Shown here: positions 8,535 through 17,736 of the stretch, piece after piece
Layout of the letters: every line of letters starts with the position of its first letter
Position numbering within the stretch: the stretch's first letter is position 1
Source: Pirellulaceae bacterium
GTDB taxonomy: Bacteria > Planctomycetota > Planctomycetia > Pirellulales > Pirellulaceae
DNA length: 44,590 nucleotides
Reading direction: 5' to 3'
NCBI GenBank assembly: GCA_022446825.1
Contig: JAKVBY010000029.1
Location: 1 to 44,590 of the forward strand
Notes under the pieces: model-generated
What the model was told of the DNA's origin: nothing
Seen by the model: only the letters and a program-made list of their open reading frames with translations
The model's database searches: none
Position numbers and translations under genes: made by a program

Positions 8535-9527
8535 ATGGCAGATGACGCCGCAACCATCGATCGGTCAATGCCTGATCAGTTTGACCGTGTCTCGCTGATT
8601 GATCCTGCCGCCTTGATGCGCATTAAAAATTTACAGCTCCGAGCGAAAGTTGTTGTGGATGGGTTCTACAACGGGTTGCATCGCAGCCCTTTTCACGGAT
8701 TCTCTGTAGAATTCAGTGAATATCGGCAATATACACCGGGTGACGACCCGCGATATCTCGACTGGAAATTATTCGCCCGCAGTGATCGCTACTACATCAA
8801 ACGCTTTGAAGATGAAACAAATCGCCGCTGTCATTTGTTGCTCGACATTAGCCGGTCGATGGAGTTTGCTTCGATTACCTACACGAAAGCCGAATATGCC
8901 CGCACACTCGCCGCAACCTTGGCATACTACCTGACCCTCCAAAGAGATAGTGTGGGATTATTGACCTTTGACAATGCCGTTGCCGAATTCATTACGGCAC
9001 GCTCACGCCCTGGCCATCTGCATCACCTTTTGGTTGGCCTGGAACGGGCGAGCCAAGGTAACGGAACCGATTTAAATGCTCCCCTTGAACAAATCGCGTC
9101 ATTCGTAAGCAAACGAGGTCTGATTATTTTCATTTCTGACCTTTTGGCTCCTGTTGATTCTCTTCAGACCAATCTTGGTTACTTGCGTTCTCGCGGACAC
9201 GATGTTTTATTGATTCGCATTCTCGACCCGGCAGAAATTGCCTTGCCACTTAAAGACGCTTCTGTATTTCTAGACTTGGAATCCAAACGGGAAATGTATG
9301 TCGATCCTGAAACCAGTCGGTCTGAATATCGTTCGCGTTTTCAAGCACACGATGAGCAGGTGCAAACGGCATGCACCACACTGGGTATCGACTACACCAC
9401 CCTGCTAACGGATCAGCCACTTGAGCAAGCTTTATTTGACCTTCTCGCCGCTCAACTACGGCAAGGTCGCGTCGCGCGAAGACACCTCCCCACGAGACAC
9501 GCGCAAAGGGGGCATAGCACCTCATGA
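8535..9527 (+). CDS. DUF58 protein with intact MIDAS (vWA-like)
   Basis: A 330-aa protein. The DUF58 signature is clear: GFSVEFSEYRQYTPGDDPR followed by LDWKLFARSDRYYIKRFE. The following vWA-like domain has a complete metal-ion-dependent adhesion site: DISRS (Asp-104, Ser-106, Ser-108), Thr-178 in GNGTDL, and Asp-202 in FISDL. There are no transmembrane segments, so it is expected in the cytoplasm as a partner of the upstream ATPase. The start lies 3 bases after the MoxR stop; the end overlaps the next gene by ATGA. Family knowledge supports an adaptor role between MoxR and membrane vWA proteins; that link is inferred here. Confidence 0.93.
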   Translation: MADDAATIDRSMPDQFDRVSLIDPAALMRIKNLQLRAKVVVDGFYNGLHRSPFHGFSVEFSEYRQYTPGDDPRYLDWKLFARSDRYYIKRFEDETNRRCHLLLDISRSMEFASITYTKAEYARTLAATLAYYLTLQRDSVGLLTFDNAVAEFITARSRPGHLHHLLVGLERASQGNGTDLNAPLEQIASFVSKRGLIIFISDLLAPVDSLQTNLGYLRSRGHDVLLIRILDPAEIALPLKDASVFLDLESKREMYVDPETSRSEYRSRFQAHDEQVQTACTTLGIDYTTLLTDQPLEQALFDLLAAQLRQGRVARRHLPTRHAQRGHSTS

Positions 9528-11632
9528 GCTTTCTTGCCCCTCTCTACGCATTTGCCGCCTTGGCTATCGGTCTGCCATTCCTGTTCCATCTCATCCAGCG
9601 ACGGCCCAAAGGACAAACCCCGTTCAGTTCGTTACTTTTTTTGAACCCCTCGCCACCGCGGCTCACACGACGAAGTCGGCTTGACAATTGGTTGTTATTT
9701 GTACTCCGAGCACTCGCGATCCTGCTACTCGCCACAGCGTTCTCACGGCCTTTATGGCGTTCGCTTACCTTACAATCCGTCACCACCACAGCACGACGCA
9801 CCGTTTTTTTAGTCGACACCAGTGCCAGCATGCAACGTGAAGATCTCTGGCAGCAAGCAACCGCAATCATTGATGAACATCTCCAAGATCTACAACCATC
9901 TGACGAAGTTGCCTTATTCACTTTCAATACAACCGTCCAACCGCTCTTTCTATTTGAAGATTCACGTCGCCTCGAATACACGCAACGAGCAGCTGCAATT
10001 CGCGCTGCCTTGGCCGCAGAAAAACCGGGCTTCGCAACCACCGACCTGGGCGATGCTCTGATGACCGTTGCGGACCTGCTAACGGCAGAACCTGAGAACC
10101 TTAGATCACAAGGGTCCTCGTCACCAGATATCGTTTTAGTGACCGATCTTCAGCAAGGAAGTCAATTAAAACAACTGGAGGGATATCGATGGCCGCAGAA
10201 TATTGCTGTAGACATCCGGCAGCTAAAAGTACGCCAGACCAGTAATGCCAATGCAACGGTAGTCCAAGATTCGGAAGCCATTCAAGCAGCCACAGAAGCA
10301 ATATCCGTTCGCGTACAAAATGCGGCAAATTCTGAGAAGCAGCAATTTCAACTAACCTGGTCTGACCAGGCGGGCGAGCTCACTAAGGCAGCGAGCTATG
10401 ATGTTTTCGTCCCAGCGGGCGAAAGTCGTATTGTGCGCGTAACCAAACCTAAACTAGCCTCCTATCAGCTTCAGTTGATGGGCGATGATCAACCGTTTGA
10501 CAACACCTATTATATTGCCGAACGCGAGGCAGAGGAAAAAACTTTGCTACTTCTGGGTGATCCTTTGCAGGCAGCAAACCGCGAGAGTGCTTTCTACTTT
10601 TTAACGCAAACGCCTTTAAGCACTCCCTTCCAAATTGTCACTCCCCAAGTTGAAGATCCCTCGGCGTCTTTATCCGATCTGAATCCGATCCAAACACCAC
10701 TCGTCGTGACAAATGTGGCATTACCATTGGAATCGGTCGCTCGATTAAAAGACTATTTGGAGAATGGTGGAAACCTCTTGGTGGTCCTAGATCACAAATC
10801 AGATCATTGGCAACCGATGATAGACACACTGCAAATACTGACGGACACTCCAAGTCTGCAGATCGAAGAAACCAAGATTATAGACTATGCGATGCTATCC
10901 AAGATTGATTTCCAACATCCGGTTTTTCAACCATTTGCCGAACCTCAATTTCGAGATTTCACAAAAATTCGATTTTGGGAGCATCGTGAATTGAGCGTTT
11001 CCGAGAAGAGCGACTGGCAAGTTATCGCAAGTTTTGATAACGGTTCCATCGCCTTAGTAGAACAGCGTCAAAAGGCTGGCCACGTATGGATCATGACCAG
11101 TGGTTGGCAGCCGATCCAAAGCCAACTAGCCCTTTCCTCCAAGTTTATTCCCTTACTCGCTGGCATGCTAGAACGAACTCGCAGCCGGTCGCAGTTATTG
11201 ACAAACTATGAAGTGGGGACCGCCGTCACCATGCCTTCTTCAGCAGTCGCGTTGCAGGTTGCAAGCCCACAAGGGAAGCCTACAAATCTTCGCAGCGATG
11301 AGGTCTTCGCAGAGACACGGGTACCAGGCATCTACCACATCACAAGCCCAACCACTCAAAAATCATTTGCCGTAAATCTCGCCGGAGAAGAAAGTCGCAC
11401 CGAGCCTTTGGACGTCACCGAACTCGAAAAGTTCGGAGTGAAACGTCGCACCTCAGAATCGCTTGCCACTCTCCAAGAACGTCAACGAAAAATGCGTGAC
11501 ATGGAACTCGAAACTCGGCAGAAACTTTGGCAGTGGTTGCTATTGATCGTTCTCGTTATTTTAGCAACTGAAACTTTGCTCGCCGGACGTTCGATTAATC
11601 GTCCGAACCTAACAGCAGAGGCCTCAAGCTAG
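9524..11632 (+). CDS. BatA-like membrane vWA protein
   Basis: A 702-aa protein. The N-terminal BatA domain has a first membrane helix (residues ~5–24), the HLIQRRPKG loop and a second helix (~55–75). A vWA domain follows with the MIDAS motif DTSAS at residues 98–102 and a matching aspartate in VLVTDL. The middle is a beta-rich extracytoplasmic-type region, then a DUF4159/amidotransferase-like segment (LKDYLENGGNLLVVLD, HPVFQPF). The C-terminus has a last membrane helix (WQWLLLIVLVILATETLLAGR). It overlaps the DUF58 gene by four bases and ends 12 bases before the next gene. Probably inner-membrane anchored, interacting with MoxR through its vWA domain. Confidence 0.9.
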   Translation: MSFLAPLYAFAALAIGLPFLFHLIQRRPKGQTPFSSLLFLNPSPPRLTRRSRLDNWLLFVLRALAILLLATAFSRPLWRSLTLQSVTTTARRTVFLVDTSASMQREDLWQQATAIIDEHLQDLQPSDEVALFTFNTTVQPLFLFEDSRRLEYTQRAAAIRAALAAEKPGFATTDLGDALMTVADLLTAEPENLRSQGSSSPDIVLVTDLQQGSQLKQLEGYRWPQNIAVDIRQLKVRQTSNANATVVQDSEAIQAATEAISVRVQNAANSEKQQFQLTWSDQAGELTKAASYDVFVPAGESRIVRVTKPKLASYQLQLMGDDQPFDNTYYIAEREAEEKTLLLLGDPLQAANRESAFYFLTQTPLSTPFQIVTPQVEDPSASLSDLNPIQTPLVVTNVALPLESVARLKDYLENGGNLLVVLDHKSDHWQPMIDTLQILTDTPSLQIEETKIIDYAMLSKIDFQHPVFQPFAEPQFRDFTKIRFWEHRELSVSEKSDWQVIASFDNGSIALVEQRQKAGHVWIMTSGWQPIQSQLALSSKFIPLLAGMLERTRSRSQLLTNYEVGTAVTMPSSAVALQVASPQGKPTNLRSDEVFAETRVPGIYHITSPTTQKSFAVNLAGEESRTEPLDVTELEKFGVKRRTSESLATLQERQRKMRDMELETRQKLWQWLLLIVLVILATETLLAGRSINRPNLTAEASS

Positions 11633-11644
11633 AAGGATACTTCT

Positions 11645-14600
11645 ATGGATACTCGCTTGCTCCGCCATATAAACTCCGTGATGGCACGGTTTCGAGCCAT
11701 TCGTTTGTGCGTGGGTCTAGGTATCGTCTGGGCAATTACAGCTATTATTGGGGGTCTACTCTATTCGTCGTCCGAGGAATCATACCTTACCCCACAAGTG
11801 CCTTGGTTAATTCTCGCCGCTGCCGGTGCAATGGGCGTTCTAGTGATTGCGTTCGCTTGGAAATCGTTTCATGACCATCACTGGATCGCCCAACAAATCG
11901 AACGGAAATATCCCGAGTTGAGTGAACGTCTGCTCACCGCAATCGCACTACGGCCGACAGAAGCCGATGGCCAATTTACCTTCTTGCAACGAGAGGTGAT
12001 CGATGCGGCTGTCAAACACGCCTGGGCGCATCCTTGGAAAAAAACTGTCTCTAACAAGCGACTTTTGGGGAGCCACGCTTTCCACCTCATCAGTTTAACT
12101 AGTGTCATTGCCAGCATGACGCTCCTCCTCGGAGCAAAGCCTCCTGCGCCTGAATTCCTTACTGCACAGGGGCCTCAGGAACAAATTCCAGCATCCTTTG
12201 AAATTCTCGTTACACCTGGCAACGCTGAAATTGAACGAGGCTCCAATCTCTTGATCACCGCCAAGTTCTCGGAACGAGAAAATGTGCCTCGTGACGTTTC
12301 CTTAGTCATCCTGCCCGAGGATGGAAATGAAACACGCACGCCAATGGCACAAGGACTTGATGATCCATTATTCGGTGGACACGTTGCAGAAGTTGTCGCT
12401 CCCTTTCGGTATCGCATCGATTTTGCCGATCGCCAATCAGAATCTTACTCGATTGGTGTTTTTGAATTTCCCGAAATGTTGCGAGCGGATGCCCAGCTCG
12501 AGTTTCCAAGTTATCTCAATCTCGCTGACAAATTAGTCGAAGACACGCGCCGCATTAGTGCCGTGGAAGGTACCAAGGTCACCTGGATATGTCAGCTCAA
12601 TAAAATCGTCGCAAGTGCCGCACTTGTAACACAACAAGGGGATCAGCTACCGCTGGTATTGTCACAGTCCACACCACATCAGTATTCAATCAGTGTGACA
12701 TTACAGAAGTCTACACGCTGGACCGTACAACTGACCGATCACGAAGGCCGTGCGAACAAACATCCACCAGAACTCATCGTTAAAGTGCTGCCCAATCGCG
12801 TACCAGAAGTCAAGTTAGTATCCGCTAGTGACACCCAGGTTTCACCGATCGAAGAATTGCTTGTCCAAGCAAGTGTCCAAGATGACTACGGCCTAAATCA
12901 ATACGGCATCTCCTACGGCCTTGCCGGAACACCGCTAAATAACGTCGTCTTAGGAGAAGCGACCGCGCGAAAAGAACGCCGGGACATAGAGCATTTATTG
13001 GATTTTGAGGCCATGCATGCCGAGCCCGATCAGCTCCTGTCCTATCACTTTTGGGTCGAGGACTTTGGGCCGGACGGCGCTATCCGGCGCGTGCTCAGTG
13101 ACATCTTTTTTGCTGAAGTGCGACACTTTGAAGAAATATTTCGGCAAGGCGAACAACCACCTGCTGAACAACAACAACAACAACAACAATCCGACAGCCA
13201 GAATCGCCAACAGGCACAGCAATTAGGAGAGCTGCAAAAACAAATCATTAATGGCACATGGAACGTTATCCGACGCGAACTCGCGGATTCCCTGACCGAC
13301 AAATATACGGACGACGTGGCGTTACTGCTCGAATCACAAACCGCGGCCATACAGCAAGTCGAGGAACTTGCCTCGCAAATTGAAGATGCCGAATCACTTC
13401 AACACGTCGATAGCGTTCGAGGGCATATGCAACAAGCGATTGCCGAATTAAAGAGCGCTTTAACACCTTCATTCGAAAATCTAGAGTTGGCCTTAGCAGC
13501 GGAGCAAGCAAGCTATCAAGGATTACTCAAACTACGTGCACGGGAGCATGAGATCATAGAGAGTCAAAGCTCGCAATCACCGAATAGCAGTTCGAGTAGT
13601 GCTTCTCGCCGCTCGCGCGAACAATTGCAGGAATTAGAATTAAAAAATGACGACAATCGTTACGAAACGGAACGACAAGCAGAGACCGAGGAGGACGAAA
13701 CGCAACGAGAATTGCGTCAAATTCTAAGTCGCCTCCGCGACCTAGCTCGACGGCAAGAAGATATCAATGAGCAACTAAAAGAACTCGAAGCTGCGTTGGA
13801 AGCAGCCGAAACTGAAAAAGAGGAAGAGGAACTTCGGCGGCAGTTAAAACGACTGCGCGAGCAGCAGGAAGAAATGCTGCGAGATACGGACGAGTTGCTC
13901 GATCGCATGGATCAAGCGGACAATCAGCCACAAATCGACGAATCACGCCAACAACTCGAAGAAACGCGAGAGAACGTCCGACAATCAGCAGAATCCATGG
14001 AGGAGCAGGACGTTTCCCAAGCGCTTTCTGCTGGTACACGTGCTGAGCGCGAATTTGAAGATATTCGAGACGAATTTCGACAGGAAGCGGCAAGCCAATT
14101 CGAGGATGTCATGCGCGACATTCAACAACAAGCGCGAACGCTTGACGAAAATCAAAAGACCATCGGTCAGCAACTTGCCGAGTTGAATCGCCCTCAAGAA
14201 GCAAGCTTGCGCGATCCCAGCCAACGTGAACAAATCCGTCAAGGCTTTGAGCAACAACAACAGCAACTGAATGATTTGCTAGAGCAGATTCAAGATACCG
14301 TTCAAGAAGCAGAAGAACCTGAACCACTACTTGCGCAGAATTTGTACGATTCGTTTCGAAATACAACACAAGAACGTACGCAAAACAACCTCGAGGCCGC
14401 AACCGACTTAATACAACGGGGGTTCGACTCACAAGCGAAGCAGTTGGAAGAAGCCGCTCGCGAAAGCATTTCTACTTTACGAGAGGGAATTGAAAAAGCG
14501 TCAGACAGTCTTCTCGGTGACCCTACGGATGCTCTCCGGCAGGCCGCTTCAGAACTCGACAAACTTACACAACAACTGAACGAAGAGATCGATCGATCGG

Positions 14601-15364
14601 ATCCTCAGAGGCAAGACACCGGAGATGCGCGACGACAGTCGCCAGCGAGTCAGCGTGCGGAGGACCGTGAGCTCGCCGAAAATGCTGACTCCGTTCAAGA
14701 AGAATCCACCGAGTCTGCGTCACCGAGTACGGAACCTGCCAACCAATCGGATCCCAACAAGGAAACTTCCGATCCACAAGAGTCCAGTCGAACGGGCGAA
14801 AATCCATCGCAAACTTCAGCGGAATCGGAATCGGAGCAACCCACGGCAGGGCAGGGGAGATCGTTAACAGATCCCCCATCGACCACGAACCCTCAAAACA
14901 GTCCAGAATCAGCGCCACTTCAGGAAACACCTAACTCGGAAAATCGCTTGCCACCTGGCTCTGTCGCGCCACGACAGAACAGTGAAGGATTTGAAGGCTT
15001 TGCTACCGACACCCAACGTTTGGCGCCCTTAACCGGCGACAATTATCGTGACTGGACCGACCGATTGCGAGATGTTGAGGAAATGATCGAAGACCCCGAG
15101 TTACGCGGCGAGGCCGCGCGGATACGCGATCGAATGCGTGGCTTCCGGCAAGAGTTCAAGCGACATTCAGAAGAGCCGCAATGGTCTCTCGTACGAAAAA
15201 TGGTTGCTCAGCCTCTGGAGGAACTGCGAGGACTGGTTGCGGAGGAATTGCTGCGGCGTTCAGCAGAACGCCAAGAACTCGTCCCCATCGACCGTGATCC
15301 TGTACCTCAAGAATTCACGGACCGTGTTCGCCTCTACTACGAACAACTGGGGATTGGCAACTAA
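11645..15364 (+). CDS. Large membrane protein with DUF4175-like N-terminus and long coiled coil
   Basis: A 1239-aa protein, the largest in the window. Two hydrophobic segments (residues ~20–42 and ~52–72) bracket a short loop, and a third lies near 152–172. The stretch IERKYPELSERLLTAIAL between the second and third resembles DUF4175-type proteins. Residues ~180–480 look like extracytoplasmic beta domains. From ~500 to ~1000 the sequence is Glu/Gln/Arg-rich with heptad-like character, including eight consecutive Gln. A Ser/Glu/Pro/Asn-rich linker (~1000–1110) leads to a compact charged C-terminal domain. It ends TAATG, sharing one base with the next start. A scaffold linking membrane to periplasm is likely. 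Function is unknown; the DUF4175 name is tentative. Confidence 0.8.
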   Translation: MDTRLLRHINSVMARFRAIRLCVGLGIVWAITAIIGGLLYSSSEESYLTPQVPWLILAAAGAMGVLVIAFAWKSFHDHHWIAQQIERKYPELSERLLTAIALRPTEADGQFTFLQREVIDAAVKHAWAHPWKKTVSNKRLLGSHAFHLISLTSVIASMTLLLGAKPPAPEFLTAQGPQEQIPASFEILVTPGNAEIERGSNLLITAKFSERENVPRDVSLVILPEDGNETRTPMAQGLDDPLFGGHVAEVVAPFRYRIDFADRQSESYSIGVFEFPEMLRADAQLEFPSYLNLADKLVEDTRRISAVEGTKVTWICQLNKIVASAALVTQQGDQLPLVLSQSTPHQYSISVTLQKSTRWTVQLTDHEGRANKHPPELIVKVLPNRVPEVKLVSASDTQVSPIEELLVQASVQDDYGLNQYGISYGLAGTPLNNVVLGEATARKERRDIEHLLDFEAMHAEPDQLLSYHFWVEDFGPDGAIRRVLSDIFFAEVRHFEEIFRQGEQPPAEQQQQQQQSDSQNRQQAQQLGELQKQIINGTWNVIRRELADSLTDKYTDDVALLLESQTAAIQQVEELASQIEDAESLQHVDSVRGHMQQAIAELKSALTPSFENLELALAAEQASYQGLLKLRAREHEIIESQSSQSPNSSSSSASRRSREQLQELELKNDDNRYETERQAETEEDETQRELRQILSRLRDLARRQEDINEQLKELEAALEAAETEKEEEELRRQLKRLREQQEEMLRDTDELLDRMDQADNQPQIDESRQQLEETRENVRQSAESMEEQDVSQALSAGTRAEREFEDIRDEFRQEAASQFEDVMRDIQQQARTLDENQKTIGQQLAELNRPQEASLRDPSQREQIRQGFEQQQQQLNDLLEQIQDTVQEAEEPEPLLAQNLYDSFRNTTQERTQNNLEAATDLIQRGFDSQAKQLEEAARESISTLREGIEKASDSLLGDPTDALRQAASELDKLTQQLNEEIDRSDPQRQDTGDARRQSPASQRAEDRELAENADSVQEESTESASPSTEPANQSDPNKETSDPQESSRTGENPSQTSAESESEQPTAGQGRSLTDPPSTTNPQNSPESAPLQETPNSENRLPPGSVAPRQNSEGFEGFATDTQRLAPLTGDNYRDWTDRLRDVEEMIEDPELRGEAARIRDRMRGFRQEFKRHSEEPQWSLVRKMVAQPLEELRGLVAEELLRRSAERQELVPIDRDPVPQEFTDRVRLYYEQLGIGN

Positions 15365-17736
15365 TGTTGGACGACGGATTCTTTCGCTTACTCCCGAACG
15401 AAATCGGCGCCCCGGACTGGGTCATTCCTGCCGTAGTCGTTGCGTTTGTGATCGCAGCAATCACCTCTTGGAGTTATTGGAGAACCCAGGCGGCTTCCCT
15501 TCCGATCAAAGGATTTGCAGCCAGCGCCAAAATCATCGGTGTAGCCATCATCTGCCTTTGTCTCGTCAACCCTTTAAATCGCGATCTCCGTCCACGTAAA
15601 GGAGAGAATGCTTTCGCGATCTTGGTCGACAACAGCAAAAGCATGCGGATCACACATCCCGACAATTCCGCTGACGCTGCAGGCGAGATTAGTGCAATGT
15701 TAAAACAAACATCTCCTTGGCGGGCAAGGCTCGAAGAAGACTTTGACGTGCGCACCTATGCCTTCGATGCCCGCGTCCAGGGCATTACTGAAAACGTTCC
15801 CTTGAACTTTGACGGAAACGTATCTTCATTGCGTGAATCCCTACAAACCATTACCAAACGATTTACCCGTTTACCGCTCTCTGGAATCTTGTTGTTTAGT
15901 GATGGCAATGCGACCGATCTTACGGGAAACGTCAATCCCTGGGAAAACATGACTGTACCGGTTTTTCCTGTCATCAGGTCATCTGTAGCAACTCTGCGAG
16001 ATGTTGGCATTGAGAATATTTCAACAAGTCAAACGAATTTCGAAGCAGCTCCCGTCACCATTGACGTCACAGTTCGTTGTCTAGGAGTGAAGGACCACCG
16101 AATCATCGTACAGCTCATCGATGATCAAAAAACGGTCGTCCAAGCAGAGTCTGTCACACCAACCACGGCGGATGAAAGACTTGAGGTTCGATTTCGATTT
16201 CGCCCACAAGCCGGCACTGTCAGTTTCTATCATGTACAAGCTTTTCTGAAGTCTGAAGAAACCACTTTTCAGACCAACACCTCTCAAATCGAAGTAACCC
16301 TGAAAAACAACTCCCGCCCCGTCGTCGTCGATCGTGGGAATGGACCATTTCGTGTCCTTTATGTTGCCGGTCGCCCGAATTGGGAATTCAAATTCATTCG
16401 TCGTGCCCTGCAGGAAGACGACGAAATCCAATTGGTCGGTCTGTTACGAATTGCGCGCCGAGAAGCAAAATTCAGTTTTCGAGACAAATCTGTCGACTCA
16501 GCAAATCCGCTGTTCCAAGGATTTAAGCGTGATGATGAAGAGAGCGAAGGCTATGCGGAACCCGTGCTCGTTCGACTGGGGATCGAAAATGACGACGAGT
16601 TACGCGGGGGCTTCCCTAAATCTACCGATCAGTTATTTGCCTACCATGCCATCATCCTGGATGATATCGAAGCGGAATTCTTCAACCCCGACCAATTACA
16701 ATTGTTGCGGCAGTTTGTGAGTACTCGCGGCGGTGGGTTATTGATGTTGGGTGGCCAAGAATCGTTTGTTAACGGTGGCTACGCCCAAACTCCGCTCGGT
16801 GAACTGTCACCCGTTTACCTGGACAAGAACTCTGACCAAGCGGCGGCAGGGCCTTATCGTTTTGACCTGACACGCGAAGGGTGGCTGCAGCCATGGATGC
16901 GAGTCCGCTCAACGGAAACTGCTGAACGAAAACGACTCGCAGGAACGCCCCAGTTTGAAACCTTGAACCCAGCCAGCCAAATCAAACCTGGGGCATCGGT
17001 CCTCGCAACGGTTCAGACAACCAACGGCACGCACTTCCCTGCTTTAGCAGTTCAACGATTTGGCAAAGGTCGTTCTGCCGCACTTCTTGTCGGTGACATG
17101 TGGCGTTGGGCAATGCACCGCCAGTACGATGACGATCGCGATTTGGAACAGGCTTGGCGACAGTCCATTCGTTGGATGGTCGCGGACGTTCCTCGTCGAA
17201 TGGAAGTTCGCGTCAAGCAAACCGACAAGCCTGACCGTCCATTGAGTCTCGAGCTGACTCTGCGGGATGAAGAATTTGAACCGCTGAACAATGCCACGGT
17301 TCATTTCACTATTACCAATCCAAATGAAGAAATAGTCGATCTTTCCGCAGAAGCCAGTGACCGTGAAGCAGGCCTCTATGTAGCTCAGTTCTGGCCACAA
17401 GATTCGGGCGCTTATCACCTTCGTGCTTCAGCCGTTGGAGCGGATGGTGCAGACCTCGGCACCCGCCAAACTGGATTTGCCGCCGAACCGGATGCGGAAG
17501 AATTGCACTCCCTGCAGACCAATCGAAAAATACTCGATACGCTGGCAACGCAAACCGGTGGTGAAATCCTCACTTCGAATGAATTAGACACTTTCGTCAC
17601 AGAGTTGCCACAGCGAGAGAATGTGGTTACTGAACATTGGGTTTCCCCGTATTGGCACCAACCCTGGGTGCTAACGCTCGCTATGGTGCTTCTGTGTGCA
17701 GAATGGGGGTTAAGACGTTGGAAGGGATTACCATGA
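15364..17736 (+). CDS. Membrane vWA protein with amidotransferase-like region
   Basis: A 790-aa protein with two N-terminal membrane helices (residues ~18–38 and ~55–70), then a vWA-like domain with DNSKS (89–93) and SGILLFSDGNATDL. Beta-sandwich sequence follows. Residues ~425–485 (AIILDDIEAEFFNPDQLQ, then GGGLLMLGGQESF) match the class I glutamine-amidotransferase-like fold seen in many planctomycete vWA proteins, without an obvious catalytic cysteine. A final membrane helix lies at the C-terminus (WVLTLAMVLLCAEWGLRRW). The start overlaps the previous stop by one base and the end overlaps the next start by ATGA. It probably forms a membrane complex with the BatA-like and coiled-coil proteins. 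Confidence 0.9.
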   Translation: MLDDGFFRLLPNEIGAPDWVIPAVVVAFVIAAITSWSYWRTQAASLPIKGFAASAKIIGVAIICLCLVNPLNRDLRPRKGENAFAILVDNSKSMRITHPDNSADAAGEISAMLKQTSPWRARLEEDFDVRTYAFDARVQGITENVPLNFDGNVSSLRESLQTITKRFTRLPLSGILLFSDGNATDLTGNVNPWENMTVPVFPVIRSSVATLRDVGIENISTSQTNFEAAPVTIDVTVRCLGVKDHRIIVQLIDDQKTVVQAESVTPTTADERLEVRFRFRPQAGTVSFYHVQAFLKSEETTFQTNTSQIEVTLKNNSRPVVVDRGNGPFRVLYVAGRPNWEFKFIRRALQEDDEIQLVGLLRIARREAKFSFRDKSVDSANPLFQGFKRDDEESEGYAEPVLVRLGIENDDELRGGFPKSTDQLFAYHAIILDDIEAEFFNPDQLQLLRQFVSTRGGGLLMLGGQESFVNGGYAQTPLGELSPVYLDKNSDQAAAGPYRFDLTREGWLQPWMRVRSTETAERKRLAGTPQFETLNPASQIKPGASVLATVQTTNGTHFPALAVQRFGKGRSAALLVGDMWRWAMHRQYDDDRDLEQAWRQSIRWMVADVPRRMEVRVKQTDKPDRPLSLELTLRDEEFEPLNNATVHFTITNPNEEIVDLSAEASDREAGLYVAQFWPQDSGAYHLRASAVGADGADLGTRQTGFAAEPDAEELHSLQTNRKILDTLATQTGGEILTSNELDTFVTELPQRENVVTEHWVSPYWHQPWVLTLAMVLLCAEWGLRRWKGLP

